DNA of 64,000 bases from Flaccisagitta enflata (GCA_965153355.1 OZ231126.1:40424001-40488000); one strand, 5' to 3'. Positions 1 through 16,300 are shown, counted from the first letter of the stretch. The notes: generated by a model from the letters alone, not told the origin. A program made the numbers and translations.

Positions 1-414
1 CCTGTTGGGATTGTTTCTCTTGAGGAAAAAAAATCGTTGAAGCGAAGATCGAGATAGAAGAGAGCCTTTTTTTCATTTGAATGAACATCATTTTTCCTTA
101 AATATCGTTTCAGAATTTTCGAAGAAAAATATGTATCCACCTTGCCTAACTCACAACGACAACACTCTCATGGTTGTTTTGGTTCGTTTTTAAAGATATA
201 GCAATGGCAAATATGCAAATAAGCACAGCTCTCGATAAAAATGATTACACGTAGAACTCGTAACACGTTGGACTATGCTAAATTTCTGAAGTCGCAGACA
301 AATTCATCAGCCATACATCATTTTTCATTCATCATCTATCCTCGCAGGGTAGGTTTAGCGGAATCCCACAATCATAAATTTTGTTTTATTGACTTTTATG
401 TTCTAGTGACTTTA
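1..414. other. intergenic, no gene seen
   Basis: AT-rich sequence with no supported exon, RNA gene or repeat. A short open frame from 241 is not credited because its end runs into a transposon fragment. Confidence 0.5.
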
Positions 415-471
415 AATATGGCCCCTGCCCACCCGCATGCGACTGGGGTGGCCGTGTATTCGGCCTTGTTT
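415..471 (-). mobile_element. family A hairpin-tailed element, 5' end fragment
   Basis: Read on the minus strand this starts with AACAAGGCC, followed by a variant of the family A head and the GCGGGTGGGCAGGGGC block. Body and hairpin tail are missing, so it is a truncated copy. Confidence 0.7.
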
Positions 472-1405
472 CCCATGAGTTTTTATCTTTAGAATTTTTG
501 ATGCTTTGACATCAACTTTCGTCCTCTTTATCTACATTCCAATTCCCGCCAAAAAATTTCCTTCTCTTTTCCTTTTCTTCTTTCTTTTTCCTTATTTTTT
601 TCTCCAAATTTCATGATTCTTCTTTTTTTTTCAATATTCCACTTCTATCATTAATTTCATAGGGAGGAAAGATGGTAAGAAGTTTTCTGAATGTAATCCA
701 GTCGGAAAAAGCACACGAGCGTTTAATTGCTTTTTTAACGGAATATTAGAATATCGAAACTCGGATTTAGAGACGTTGACTCAGACGGGAGACAGACGCG
801 AACCCATTATGGAACCCTAACTTAAGACCTATTGGGCTCCCTTTATCGGGGGGGGGTTGTTGTATCAGAAAACTACACCAGATTGTACCTGGGGACTTGA
901 GATGCTTAGAATTTGATTTAAAAAAACACTCAGACATAGGCTTAGACTTGGACTCGAGCTAGAACTAGATCTGGAACCAGTACTGAAACTCGTACTTAAA
1001 CTTGGACTCTTACTTGGACTGGGACAGGGAGTCAGCTCAGATTCGGACACGGATTGGCAATTTGGTTTTGGGATGTTGGCTCAGTGACCAACATGAGGTT
1101 GTAGCCGGGTCTGAAGGAGACACGATACTTTATTTTTCCATAATTTCTTTTCCTTTCATGTTTTTTTTTTTTTTATCTCGTGTCTCATGATTCATGAATA
1201 AGATTCCTAGTTTCGCAACATTAGAGCTCGTTTTCAAATGTAAACGGGTTTTATTTATTTATTTATTTTTTTTTCATTTAAAGATTGTGATGATGAAAAG
1301 TGCAAAAGAGAATAAAATGAGACAAATGTCAAAAAAACCATTTCAAAGGGGCCTTTATTTTCGTCGAATTTCATACCTCCCACATACATTTCCACTGCAT
1401 ATTTT
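472..1405. other. intergenic; pyrimidine-rich tract and degenerate 12-mer tract
   Basis: No gene seen. About 540-640 is C/T-rich. About 940-1025 is a degenerate tandem run of roughly 12-base units around CTTGGACT/CTAGAACT, similar in style to the minisatellite at 59 kb. Confidence 0.45.
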
Positions 1406-1611
1406 TTTTAGTCGCGTGCACGCGACTCTACACTCTGCCTTGTCCATTCGTCGATCCGTCCATCGGTCTGTCTGTCGATCCATCACACTTTTTTTTATCA
1501 GTTTTATTTCTTGAAGTCATTTTAAGTCATTTAAGAGTATATTAAGTCATTCTAAGTCATTCTATGTCATTATTTAAGTCTCACATGCGACTTATAGGTG
1601 TTGTCCTTGTT
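1406..1611 (-). mobile_element. family B hairpin-tailed element, complete copy
   Basis: On the minus strand it begins AACAAGG, has the family B head (CACCTATAAGTCGC), a body of AATGACTTA-like units, a diverged GACC-type tract, and the perfect palindrome AGTCGCGTGCACGCGACT followed by TAAAAA. No coding capacity. Non-autonomous; the class is inferred to be Helitron-like. Confidence 0.75.
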
Positions 1612-1826
1612 CTGATACAAACGTGTCTTTTATTTTTCTTTTTTAAATTGTGGTGATGAAAAGCGCCGCGTGTGGGAAGAAAGTTGAACTGAGGTGGAGT
1701 ATGAAAGAGATAACTTCTAAGTTCTTTTTCTTTTCTTTTTTTTTTTTTTTACTATTTCTCGGAGATTATGTTCTTTTTATCTCTCTTTCATTTTTTGAGG
1801 AAACCTGATTGTACACGAAATTGAGG

Positions 1827-2694
<868 letters not shown>

Positions 2695-2781
<87 letters not shown>

Positions 2782-2878
2782 GACAGAGAGAGACAGAGAG
2801 AGACAGAGAGAGACATAGAGACAGAGAGGCAGAGACACAGAGAAAGGGACTGAGAGGCAGAGAGGCAGAGAGAGAGAT
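2695..2878. repeat. compound (GA)n-(ACAG)n microsatellite
   Basis: Pure GA for about 50 bases, then ACAG tetranucleotides, then irregular AGAGACAG units. Confidence 0.97.
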
Positions 2879-2904
2879 GAATGAATAGTTGCATGAAAAA
2901 AATC

Positions 2905-3190
2905 AAAGACTGAATGAACTAATGGATGAATCAATGAATCGATGAATGAATGGCTGAATTGATCAATTAAACATGTCGATTCATGGATAAATGGATAAAT
3001 AGATGAATGGATGAGTGGATAAATAGAATAATGGATGAGTGGATGAATGAATGAATGAGTGGCTGAATGGATAAATGGATGAATGGGTAAATTGATAAAT
3101 CGTTTCATTAAACAATGTCGATGAATGGATGAATGGATGAATGGATGAATGGATGAATGGATTAATTGATGAATGAATGAGTGTTGGAAT
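2905..3190. repeat. ATGAATGG-type minisatellite
   Basis: Degenerate tandem 4-8-mers built on GATGAATG and GATAAATG. The open frames rich in Ile, His and Ser on the minus strand come from this repeat. Confidence 0.9.
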
Positions 3191-3698
3191 GAAGGATTGA
3201 TCAAATGAAGGAGATGGATAAGGCTGCAATTGCGCACAGAGCACCAGTTTGAGAAGCGACTGAATTTCCAGAGTCAAGTTCTCCTAACGCTTGTAATGGT
3301 CTTAAACACGCCCATTAACTTAGATCCAAGCCCATCGTTGTTTTTGTGAAAGTTGACGTTGAAAAATGATTTTTGGAGGCGGGTGTCTTCAAAATAATTC
3401 GACTGACTTATGTCTGAGTATTTCCATTCTTTTTGTTTGTTGCGCGCTCACGCTAGTCTAATGATATCGTCACAGCATGTCGTCCTATAGCATCTGCGTC
3501 ATTTTATGATATCTTTTGTCAAGGTGACATCTGATGACCTCTGGTCAGTAGGTGTATTTTGGTGCATTTTGTGAGCCACTCCCCTTACCCAATTTTCGGT
3601 CGTAAAACTCCCCAATGTTTTGTATTTTTTGTCCGGCTGGTTGGTTGGCTGGCTGGCTAGAAAGAAATGACCTACTTTCTGGATGGAAACGTAATTGG
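3191..3698. other. intergenic, no gene seen
   Basis: Mixed-composition sequence without a supported feature. About 3630-3660 is a short GGCTGGTTGGTT run resembling the tetranucleotide tract of the hairpin-tailed elements. Confidence 0.45.
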
Positions 3699-3798
3699 TT
3701 TTTAGGTGCGACAAAGCACCTCTATAACTGGCTAGGCTTGTTGGTTGGTTGGTTGGTTGGGAAACGCATTTGTCCTTATTGGTCTACAAGGCCTTGTT
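3699..3798 (-). mobile_element. family D hairpin-tailed element, short complete copy
   Basis: On the minus strand it begins AACAAGGCC, contains an AACC tract, and ends with the hairpin AGGTGCTTTGTCGCACCT followed by AAAA. It is about 100 bases. It shares the CAAGGCC start with families A and B but has a different hairpin. Confidence 0.7.
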
Positions 3799-3851
3799 TG
3801 CTTTTAGCTCAGATCCATTTGGTGGTGTGGCAAACTCCTAGTGAAAGATGC

Positions 3852-4018
3852 TATGACATAACATGACATGACATGACATACCACAACATGACATGACATG
3901 ACATGAGCCATCATAACACAACATGACATGAAAACCTAACAAAACATAACATCACATAACATGACATGACATGACACACAACATGACATTCTTTCAAACC
4001 CTGACATGACTTGACATG
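3852..4018. repeat. ACATG/ACATAAC minisatellite
   Basis: Irregular tandem 5-mers ACATG with ACATA and ACACA variants. Confidence 0.92.
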
Positions 4019-4058
4019 GGTTGGGGGGGGGTGAGTGGGCTTGAGTGGTTTTGAGGGA

Positions 4059-4155
4059 TAAAAAGAAAAAAAAGGAAGAAAGAAAGAAAGAAAAAAAAAT
4101 GAAAGAAAGAATGAAAGAAAGAAAGAAAGAAAGAGAAAAGAAAAAAGAAAAAGAA
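4059..4155. repeat. (GAAA)n tract
   Basis: Degenerate GAAA/GAAAAA tetranucleotide run. Confidence 0.92.
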
Positions 4156-4238
4156 TCTTTACTACATTTCTTCTGCAAAACTAGCTCTCTGATTGGTCAA
4201 TTGAGAGTCTCTGATTGGTCAATTAGGAAAGAATTCTA

Positions 4239-4361
<123 letters not shown>

Positions 4362-4415
4362 GCTGGAATGATGACCAAGTTTTCCCAAAATTTCATCAGC
4401 CCATGCTGTCGTTAT

Positions 4416-4417
<2 letters not shown>

Positions 4418-4495
<78 letters not shown>
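4418..4495. repeat. (GA)n microsatellite
   Basis: Pure GA tract of about 78 bases, continued by irregular GAGA/ACAG sequence to about 4580. Confidence 0.98.
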
Positions 4496-4497
<2 letters not shown>

Positions 4498-4554
4498 AGA
4501 AAGAGACACACATAAGAAAGAGAGAAAGAGAATGAGAGAAAGACTCAGAGAGAG

Positions 4555-4635
4555 ACAGACAGACACACAAACGCACAGACAGGATATCAATATACAGATT
4601 TGATTTCATGCAATACAATTATAGAAGAGAAAAAC

Positions 4636-4713
<78 letters not shown>

Positions 4714-5990
4714 CAGAGAGACAGAGAGACAGAGAGAGGGGGGGGAGATACAGAGGAAAAAATGTTTAAAAAGATGAAACTTGTGATTGACACTAAACTT
4801 GATGTACTATACGATGAAAAATGAATGGAAGTGAGGATTCTGTATTGAATTCTAATGTCTTTGTCCATATTTTTCAGCTTGGGATTGTAAGGACATCTGC
4901 ATTTGATTGATAGCTTGGAAAATTTGATTTACTTGACTTTTTCCAACATGATGCTTTCTTGAGGGGTCCATCAATATATCATTGTCTTGACTATCTTAGA
5001 AATACAGTGAACTACCACTAGAATGTCGTGTTGGTTGGGTACGAGGCTGTGATTAGTTGAGAGGCAAAAGGCAATTATCTATTTTCCAATAAAGCTATCA
5101 TTGATCTTGCTTTTAGCTATAATTAGATTGGTGGAGTGATAGAAAAAAGTCGTAAAATAGATGGAAAAATCGAGGTTTACGTGTCTCAAGGGACAAAAAT
5201 GCAATCTTCATCAAAGCAGTTTACAATTTCATTTTTTGTGTTATATTTCTTGTGATAGGATGTAACCAACAAAGAATAGATGTGATGTAAAAATGGCACA
5301 CATTCTCTTGCACTTTGTTTTCCCACTAATTACTGTCTATTCAGAAATGCAAACTGATAAATCTAATTGATAATTTTTTCCATTCACATACAACTAGAAC
5401 ATGTCTATCTACCTGTCAGTATATCTGTCTGGCTTCTATTGAACTTCTGTTGATATTGACATATTTGTCAAAAAAGTTGCTTACACACCTTTACATTTGT
5501 TGATTAAACATGTATAAAAGTTGTTCAAATTTTCTTCAGCCAAAGTGTCGAAAAGTTTACAGATAACTGCATTTTTTGGTAATAAGAGGTCTCAAAAATG
5601 AAATTTCCAATGTTTTTTTTTTCAAACTTATGCTAATGGCTAAATCATCAACTAAAAAAAGTGTTTCCTTTCCAAAATTTGTGTAGTAATATGTAATAAG
5701 AAATAAGGAATTTGATTTATTACAATGACAGTCACAAAACGATCAATTTGAAAAAGTATGCTACGATCATAAAAAAGAAAACAAAAAATAAATAAGTAAA
5801 AAAGTATTGATACAGCAAGAATGATTAATTGTTTCATGGTACTTAAGTGGCATTTACACATTATTCTATTCTGGAAGAAGGTTGTGGTTTTGTTGGAGTG
5901 GGGGGGGGGGAGGGCTGCAGAAGAGTATTTTACAATCAAGGATGTCTTACAACCCTTAGTAAACAACAAAGAAACCATTGATAAAAAAAA
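4555..5990. repeat. segmental duplication, copy 1
   Basis: About 1.4 kb of AT-rich non-coding DNA repeated at 6190-8490. Blocks are shared in order: 4555-5000 with 6190-6650, 5006-5330 with 6655-6850 and again 6905-7240, and 5337-5990 with 7815-8490. Both copies end in a GA tract and contain one after the ACAGG-ATATCAATATACAG anchor. No conserved reading frame was found. Confidence 0.85.
4637..4740. repeat. (GA)n microsatellite inside duplication copy 1
   Basis: Pure GA to about 4705, then ACAGAGAG units ending in a G run. Confidence 0.97.
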
Positions 5991-5994
5991 AGAA

Positions 5995-6162
<168 letters not shown>

Positions 6163-6281
6163 GAACGAGAGATAGAAAGAGAGACTCAGAGAGAGAGACA
6201 GACAGATACACAAACACACAGACAGGATATCAATATACAGATTTGATTTCATGTAGTACAATCAAAGAAAAGGAAAAAAAA

Positions 6282-6411
<130 letters not shown>

Positions 6412-7238
6412 ACAGAGGAAACAAATGTTTAAAAAGATGAAACTCGTAATTGAAGCTGAACTGGATGTAATATATGATGAAAAATGAATGGAAGCGAGGA
6501 TTCTTTATTTAATTCTAATGTCCTTGGCCATATTTTTCAGCTTGGGGTTGTAAAGAGATCTGCATTGAAAGATAGCTAGGAAAATTTGATTTACTAGACT
6601 TTTTCTCAGGGGATGCTGCCTTAAGGGATCCATCAATATAGAAATACAGTGGAGTACTGCTAGAGTGTCGCGTGGGTTGGGTACGAGGCTGTGATTGCTC
6701 CAGGGCAAAAAGCAATTATCTGTTTTCCATAAAGTTACAATTGATCTTGCTTTTAGCTATAGTTGGATTGTGTGACAGAAAAAAATCGTAAAATAGATGG
6801 ACAAATCCAGGTTTACGAGTTTTAGGGACAAAAACACAATCTTCCTGTCTGAAAGAAAAAGAAGAAAGAAAAAGAAGAAAGAAAAAAAAGAAAGAAAGAA
6901 AGAAAGAAAGTACCGTGAGAGTGTTGTGTGGGTTGGATACGAGGCTGTGAATGGTTGAAGGGAAAAAAGCAATTATCTATTTTCGATAAAGCTATAATTG
7001 AGCTTGCGCTTAGCTATAATAAGATTAATGGTGTGATAGAAAAAAGTCGTAAAAAGATGGACAAATCTAGGTTTATGAGTCACAAGGGACAAAACCGCAA
7101 TCTTCCTAAAAGCAGTGTACGATTTCTGAAAACGACTTGTAATTTCTTGAGATATGATGTTATTGATGTAACCAACAAAGAATAGATGTGAAGTGAAAAT
7201 GGCACACATTCTCTTGAACTGTGTTTCTCCACTAATTA

Positions 7239-7815
7239 CTATCTTCACAATAGAAATCTTTACACTTTAAAATAAGTTCATTAATGGACGTAAAAATAAA
7301 TGCAAATCAAATGTGAATCCATTGATATTCAATTCAAGCCCCCTTTGATTAAATCACAGCTGCTATTCATCAGGGAAACGTTTTGTGGAGCTTCTGCGTG
7401 TACTCTGGAGTGACGGCGCTCCAGACCATTTTCGCCATTTTCATTTGCTGCGTTTAGACTTAAAGCTACAGATAGACTCACCAAATCATGGAAAAATAGG
7501 TGACATAAATGAAGCCCTTCAAATTTACAAGCAGTCTACGCAAACCGCACCCGCTAGCTCAGTTCGTTTAGAAGTAATTGCAAAAACAGTGAAGTGATAT
7601 TGTTTAAAGATTGTTTAGAAATGGCAAACGCGAAATTGAAATATTTCATTCAAAGTTGAATAACTTTTGAACGCATTCAGTTAGAGAGATGCGGTTTGCG
7701 TATATCGCTTGCAAATTCGAAGGGCTTTAATTTTTTCACCAATTTTTCTAAGATCTGGCGTTTATAACCAGAGATATTTGTTAAAACGTATGTAAAGATT
7801 TCTATTGTGAAGATA
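7239..7815. mobile_element. inverted-repeat transposon (M3), non-autonomous
   Basis: Terminal inverted repeats of 25 bases are perfect (7240-7264 against 7791-7815), beginning CTATCTTCACAAT and preceded by TA. The interior resembles the element at 28730-29320, including GATGCGGTTTGCGTA and TTGCAAATTCGAAG blocks. It is absent from the equivalent place in duplication copy 1, so copy 1 shows an approximate empty site. No transposase is visible. The right-hand terminal bases are diverged. Confidence 0.8.
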
Positions 7816-8485
7816 TGCAAACTGGTAATTTTAATGTATAATTTTGTCCATTCACATACAACTAGAACATGTCTATCTATCCGTCAGTATGTCTGTCTGG
7901 CTTCTATTGGACTTCCGTTGATATTGACATATCTGTCTAAAAAGTTCCTCACACACCTTTGCATTTGTTGATGAAACAGATTTAAAACCTTTTCAAAATT
8001 TTTTCAGCCAAGGTGGTTTCGAAGATTATTGAAAGACTAATTCTAGGTCTATATTTTCATCAGTTTACAGATAACTGCATTTCTTTTTATGAGGTCTCAA
8101 AAATGAAATTACCAATGCTTTTTCAAAGTTATGCTAATGGCTATATCAACAACTCAAGTTTGTCCTTTCCTTAATTTGTGAAGAATTATGAATAAGGGTA
8201 TTTCATTCATTACAATGATAGTCACAAACGATCAATTTAAAAAAAGTATGCTACAATCATGATAAAAAGGAAACAAAAGAAAATAAAAAAGTAAAAAAGT
8301 ATTGATACAGGGAGAATATTAAGCAGTAAAATAGTATCGTAGTATTTAAGTGGCATTTACACATTATTCTATTCTGAAAAATAGGTTGTGATTTTGTTGG
8401 AGAGGAGGGGGGTGTAAAAGAGTATCTTACAATCAAGGATGTCTTACATCCCTTGGTAAACAACAAAGAAAGCATTGATAGAAAA

Positions 8486-9890
<1,405 letters not shown>

Positions 9891-10074
9891 ATATACGGCT
9901 ACCCCAGTCAGGTGCAGATGGGAAGGAGCAGTGCTAACAAAGGTTACTAGAGCTTTTAGGGCAGGAGCAGTAGGCTCAAAAAGCTCAAAACCCTAAAAAA
10001 GTAAAAAAGTGACCACTGACCAACTGACAGACCGACATACTGGGATGTAAAATCGCGTAACATGCGACTAAAAA
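9891..10074 (+). mobile_element. family A hairpin-tailed element, complete copy
   Basis: Starts ACAAGGCCGGATATACGGCT, has the family A body (GGGCAGGAGC, GCTCAAAAAGCTCAAAA, AAAGTAAAAAAGTGACC), a short tetranucleotide tract and the diverged hairpin TCGCGTAACATGCGA followed by CTAAAAA. Confidence 0.8.
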
Positions 10075-10146
10075 GAGTGAAGTCCCAGAAAGTTATGTTC
10101 CTTAAGGTCATGTATAGGTTGACATAACAGAGGCAATTTCACTATT

Positions 10147-10927
<781 letters not shown>

Positions 10928-11138
10928 ACTATACTTCCGTCGAGACTATTAAACAAGTCTATAGGAACGAATTTTCATTTCACATCGATTTGAATTGGGT
11001 GTCTAGAGTTTGAGTTTGCCAGATACAGAAGAAGAAAAGGGTGGACAGACAGATGAACAGACACACAGACAGTCGTTTTGTCGTTTCGTCGCTGGATTTC
11101 TTTAGTCTTTGAAGGAGTTGTCGTTGAAGCTTTCACGA

Positions 11139-11141
<3 letters not shown>

Positions 11142-11171
<30 letters not shown>
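11142..11171. repeat. (CTG)n trinucleotide
   Basis: Ten CTG/TGC units. It translates as poly-Cys or poly-Ala, but no gene context supports a coding role. Confidence 0.95.
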
Positions 11172-11259
11172 TGTGGTTGTGGTTGTGCGGGGGGGGGGAG
11201 CAGACAATCATTCAAGCAGATATTAAGACACAGTTGGGATACAGATATATCCGTAGAAG

Positions 11260-11709
<450 letters not shown>

Positions 11710-11738
<29 letters not shown>

Positions 11739-11745
11739 GAGAGAA

Positions 11746-11779
<34 letters not shown>
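11710..11779. repeat. imperfect (GA)n tract
   Basis: GA interrupted by GAAA; it separates the two duplicate copies. Confidence 0.95.
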
Positions 11780-12242
<463 letters not shown>

Positions 12243-12415
12243 GAGAGAGAGAAACTGAGAGACTCAAAGACAGAGAAACTGAGAGACTCAAAGACAGAGA
12301 AACTGAGAGACTCAAAGACAGAGAAACTGAGAGACTCAAAGACAGAGAAACTGAGAGACTCAAAGACAGAGAAACTGAGAGACTCAAAGACTGAAAGACA
12401 GAGAAACTGAGAGAA
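12243..12415. repeat. 24-base minisatellite
   Basis: Tandem copies of a 24-base unit built from GACAGAGAAACTGAGAGACT plus CAAA. The period is a multiple of three, so both strands remain open, giving spurious Ser/Phe-rich and Glu/Arg-rich frames. Confidence 0.95.
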
Positions 12416-12784
12416 ATTCATGAGAGAAATCTTGATTTAAAGCTATGGATGTTATGAGCATTTTACAATGGGAAGATCAGATAGGTGTGAGGAATGTGGG
12501 GGCACAATTCAGCACACAAATCTGGTACTCTTTCTTGTCACTTGCACATTTCATGAACAGCTGACAATCATAGGTTTTTCTTACTCCTGATTTGTATCTG
12601 TTGAGCCGCTCTTTGATAAGGGTTGAGGTGGAATTTTTGATACTGCTAAGGATAGTTGTGATGGGTGCACATTAAACACCAGTTAGAGCTCCAAAGGCTC
12701 TTGTCCATATCTTGATTTTTTTTAGGTTACAATGTAATGTTGTCCAATGTCATAGAGAGATAGATAGAGAGAGAAACTGAAAGA

Positions 12785-12868
<84 letters not shown>

Positions 12869-12982
12869 CAAACACACAAACTTATAAACACAGACAGACA
12901 GACATATCATTACCATTTTCTTATCAAAACTTGCTTTGATACTTTTTTTAATACTTTGATATTTTCATGCCTTGTTTCATTT
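12416..12982. other. intergenic with dispersed duplicate
   Basis: About 12640-12765 (around GGATAGTTGTGATGGGT and CCAAAGGCTCT) recurs at about 13868-13985. (AC)n occupies 12786-12866. No gene seen. Confidence 0.6.
12786..12866. repeat. (AC)n microsatellite
   Basis: Pure AC tract of about 80 bases. Confidence 0.98.
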
Positions 12983-13053
12983 TTTTAAAGTCACGGACTA
13001 GCGACTCTATAGGAGGCTTTGTCTGTTGGTTTGTTGGCTCATTGGCGTGTTGG
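12983..13053 (-). mobile_element. family C hairpin tail fragment
   Basis: On the minus strand this reads GACAAAGCCTCCTATAGAGT and then a diverged hairpin arm with GTCCGTGAC, matching the family C tail. The head is absent. Confidence 0.55.
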
Positions 13054-14502
13054 TGTGAAAATAAACATTTCCTCCCCATCCCACCCATCTGCTACTGGTA
13101 TTGGCTGTGTGGAGATATTTGAACAAAAGTGTATAAAATCTAGTTGATGATGATGGTTACTATCATTATTATCATTGGGTTTATAACCATCAACATAAAT
13201 GCGACAATGCAAACATCAATCAGAAATCAAAATCTACAAACTACTACAATCTTAGTGAAACTACTACAATCTTAGTGAAACGATTTTTTTTTGAAAGATT
13301 TACCAGGGGTCTTACTTTTGCTTTACAAATGACTCAATCCCGACATACTCTGCATTGGATATGTTCTTATGCCCTCACATTCCTTCCAAGCGTCCCAGTT
13401 AACCAGTTTATTGTAGATATAATATGCTGCACAAGGATCAAATTAGTAAATACAAATGAGATTGAATGCTGTTAGGTGAGGGTCAATCAGTGTGATGATC
13501 AACAAACCAGCAAATATTCATGGATGTTTAGATCAATCATCTGACATATTGACATGGACTATGGTATCAATATCATATTGAATCAATCAGTGTGATGATC
13601 GACAAACCAACAAATATTGATCGATGATTAGATCAATCATCTGACATACAAACATACAAGCAAACGTGACTCGTCTGACATATATGAGGAGTATGAGAAG
13701 GTGCCCAGATGAATATGGTCTACTTCGGCCCGCCATATTTATCAAGTGTTTTCTTGTGGTCTGCATATCTCATGTATAGACAGAAATTGGTGACATTTTT
13801 TTAAATGTTGCATAACTTTTTGACCAGTCTTGTGATAATTTCTGAAGAAGGAATATTTCTTTAGAAATTTAAAGGATAGTTGTGATGGGTCCGGATAAAC
13901 ACCAGTGAGAGCTCCAAAGGCTCTCATCCTTTAGTAAAGTAGGGTTGAGTAGTAATGTTGTCCAACTTTCATATAGATATTATCATGAATCAAATAAACA
14001 TTGCTTTTATATCATTCTTATTACAATAATTGTTCTGTCCAAAAATGGAGGCTGAATGCTCATCTGAAAAATGAAGGCAGTAATTTCCCAACCCACTCAA
14101 GGCAAAATTGGAAAAAAATGATTTCAGTTATTACTGACTATTCTAACTAAAGTGATTTCTGGAGAAACTTCATCTGGAGAAACTTCAGAAAGAAATCTAA
14201 ATAATGCAAAAATTATTCCAAAAGACCTTTTAGATTTTTTTAATCTTTAAAGATTGCAAGAGTATTGACTTAAGAAAGGACATATATGAATTATCAAAAC
14301 ATTTTTTTTCATTTCCTGATGAATACAAATGGTCAACTGCCCTCTTGGGCTTGTTTTCATTACCAGAATATCTTTTATGAAAATAAACATATTAAAGGGC
14401 ATATTTTTTTGGATATTTTTTAAAAGTACAAAGAAAAAAGATAAGAAAAAGTACAAAAACAGAATGAATTTTAGAAACATAGAAATGACCTTTATTAAAA
14501 GT
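13054..14502. other. intergenic with direct duplications
   Basis: A block at about 13484-13555 (CAATCAGTGTGATGATC and AGATCAATCATCTGACAT) is repeated at about 13580-13650. About 13868-13985 duplicates 12640-12765. No supported exon. Confidence 0.55.
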
Positions 14503-14699
14503 CAAGGCCGGATACATAGCTACCCTAGTCTCGTGCGGGTGGGCAGGAGCAGTGCTAGAGAAGATCACTAGGCATCTGGGCAGGTGCCAAAATGCCCGAA
14601 AAGCCTAAAAATGCCAAAAAAGTAAAAAGGGGACCAACCGACCAACCGACCAACCGAACAACTGATAGAGTGGGGTGTAGAGTCGTGTAGCACGCGACT
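14503..14699 (+). mobile_element. family A hairpin-tailed element, complete copy
   Basis: Begins CAAGGCCGGATACATAGCTA, has the GTGCGGGTGGGCAGGAGC block and a CATCTGGGCAGG block, an AACCGACC tract, and the hairpin GTCGTGTAGCACGCGAC. It lies downstream of the F-box gene and could supply transcript 3' sequence, which is untested. Confidence 0.8.
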
Positions 14700-15067
14700 G
14701 ACAACCCTATCAAAACAAGAAATAATAGATTTGGAAGGAGTAGCTTGACAAGATGTTTTAGTGAGATATTTATATCCAATTGAATATGTGTGTCCTTCAT
14801 TCATTTGGAAAATGAAAGTAAAAGAGTGCCATATTTGTCAGTCTCATGGTCCCCATTTGTAAACAGGTAGGCTGGGGAAAAATAGCAAAAAAAGGCTCAC
14901 ACTATTACAATGGTCTGTGGCTCGAAGTTCTAATTGCAGTCTTTTTTATGAACAGAAAAGAAATAAAACAATCACTGCATTCATCACATTCAGTCACTTT
15001 CATAGATCTAAAGAAGCTAGAAATTGTCAAAACGACAAAGAGTAACTTTTGATTTAGTACTGTAGAT
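14700..15067. other. likely 3' flank of the F-box gene
   Basis: No independent gene. The interval lies just downstream of the minus-strand F-box stop codon and may hold its 3' untranslated region. A minus-strand AATAAA occurs at about 14490 (forward TTTATT) beside the family A element, but its use is not shown. Confidence 0.4.
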
Positions 15068-16300
15068 TTATCCAAAACCCATATGCAGTTCAATGAAATG
15101 ATATAGATTCCCATCTGAATCATATGGATCCCAGTATGAATCTGAGTCTGAGTCTGAGTTGGCATCTGAATCAGAATGGATTTGAAAGCTGCCAAGTTGG
15201 CAAATGTGACAAGAAAAGCTAAAGTTGTTAAAACAAACATAAACATCATTATTACACAACTTCTGTTTAAACAGGTTTGTATCATCCCCCCATATCCCAG
15301 CCCAAAAACCGAGCATGGCTGTTGTTCTCTGGAATTGGTATTTGCAATGAGATGGCAGAATATCAAATTGATCGAGAAAATTCTCAAAAGCAAATGGATC
15401 TGGAGAAATGTTTCGAGTGAAATGCTGAATAACTGTGCTGAATTCTAGAGCTGAACTTGGATCAAAGCCAGCAAACAAGTTTGGATCCCCCAAGTTAAAG
15501 ATCTTCAAAACATGATCTCCACAGTTGTTTGCTTGGGTTGTGGTGTAGATAGCCAAATGATTTTTTGACAGTGCAATATTTTTCAGATTTGTCAAACTAA
15601 ACTTTGTGTCTGCATCCTGGAATTTTCCATCATATCTTTGGTAAAAAAACAAATGTTGTTCCTCTGGATGGTCTGACAGTAAAATCATGTAAGCGTCATT
15701 CACATGCCAGCTTGTTATCCAGGTATCAGTACATGTTGTTTTACCATACTGTCCTTCAGGGTCGCTTTTCCAGAATGATATGCAGTTGGCACAGTCGTGA
15801 GACGGATACAGGACAAGAGAATGAGTCAGATAATGAATTTTTTCTATTCCTGGATATGTCCTAAATATGTTTGTTGCAGAAGATTGAGAGAATGTCTCAA
15901 GGTCGTAGATTTGAATCCATCCACCTTCAAAGTATATGAGGAGTTTTGTCATCTCTGAATTTGTTTGAATAAGGAGGATGTAGTCATCATCATCAAAAAT
16001 CTTTGATTGATCCATGGAATTCCCTCCTAAACGCATTCGTTGGCGAGTGATTGAGAGTCGTCTCCATGCTTCACAAACTTTTTCTTTTAGTTCCGTGGTG
16101 GATTCATTGTTAAGATTTTTAAGGGGAGATGAAATTTCCGATTGTAACTTTGTAAATGGTAAAGCCAGTGTTTGCCAGAGTTTTTTTGATTCATCAATTA
16201 TTTTGTGGAAGTAATGGTTTGTCAAGGACAAAGAGGTCATTTCATTCAGAGTTAGATAACCAAATATTTGCACAAGTAACTCTTCCAGTAGTTGTTCCAT
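15068..16300 (-). CDS. F-box protein, 410 aa, single coding exon
   Basis: F-box proteins are substrate adaptors of SCF (Skp1-Cullin1) ubiquitin ligases. Residues about 4-45 fit the F-box: LLEELLVQIFGYL, then a Leu/Ser-rich helix, then a KKLW end. The remaining 360 residues have short repeats like LLIYFEGGWIQIYDLE, CISFWK and VLKIFNL that suggest a diverged beta-propeller, but no regular WD or Kelch repeat can be counted. The C-terminus carries an acidic Ser-Asp run (SDSDANSDSDSDSYWD). I chose the Met at 16300 because the frame upstream crosses a long pyrimidine tract ending in CAG at about 16320, a likely 3' splice site, so a 5' untranslated exon probably lies upstream. The frame is intact, unlike the repeat-derived frames nearby. 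Substrate unknown; the symbol is left empty. Confidence 0.85.
   Translation of the reverse strand: MEQLLEELLVQIFGYLTLNEMTSLSLTNHYFHKIIDESKKLWQTLALPFTKLQSEISSPLKNLNNESTTELKEKVCEAWRRLSITRQRMRLGGNSMDQSKIFDDDDYILLIQTNSEMTKLLIYFEGGWIQIYDLETFSQSSATNIFRTYPGIEKIHYLTHSLVLYPSHDCANCISFWKSDPEGQYGKTTCTDTWITSWHVNDAYMILLSDHPEEQHLFFYQRYDGKFQDADTKFSLTNLKNIALSKNHLAIYTTTQANNCGDHVLKIFNLGDPNLFAGFDPSSALEFSTVIQHFTRNISPDPFAFENFLDQFDILPSHCKYQFQRTTAMLGFWAGIWGDDTNLFKQKLCNNDVYVCFNNFSFSCHICQLGSFQIHSDSDANSDSDSDSYWDPYDSDGNLYHFIELHMGFG

Noticed and set aside
14905-15393. Minus-strand frame of 162 codons
   Set aside because: It overlaps the F-box gene in another frame and lacks any domain.
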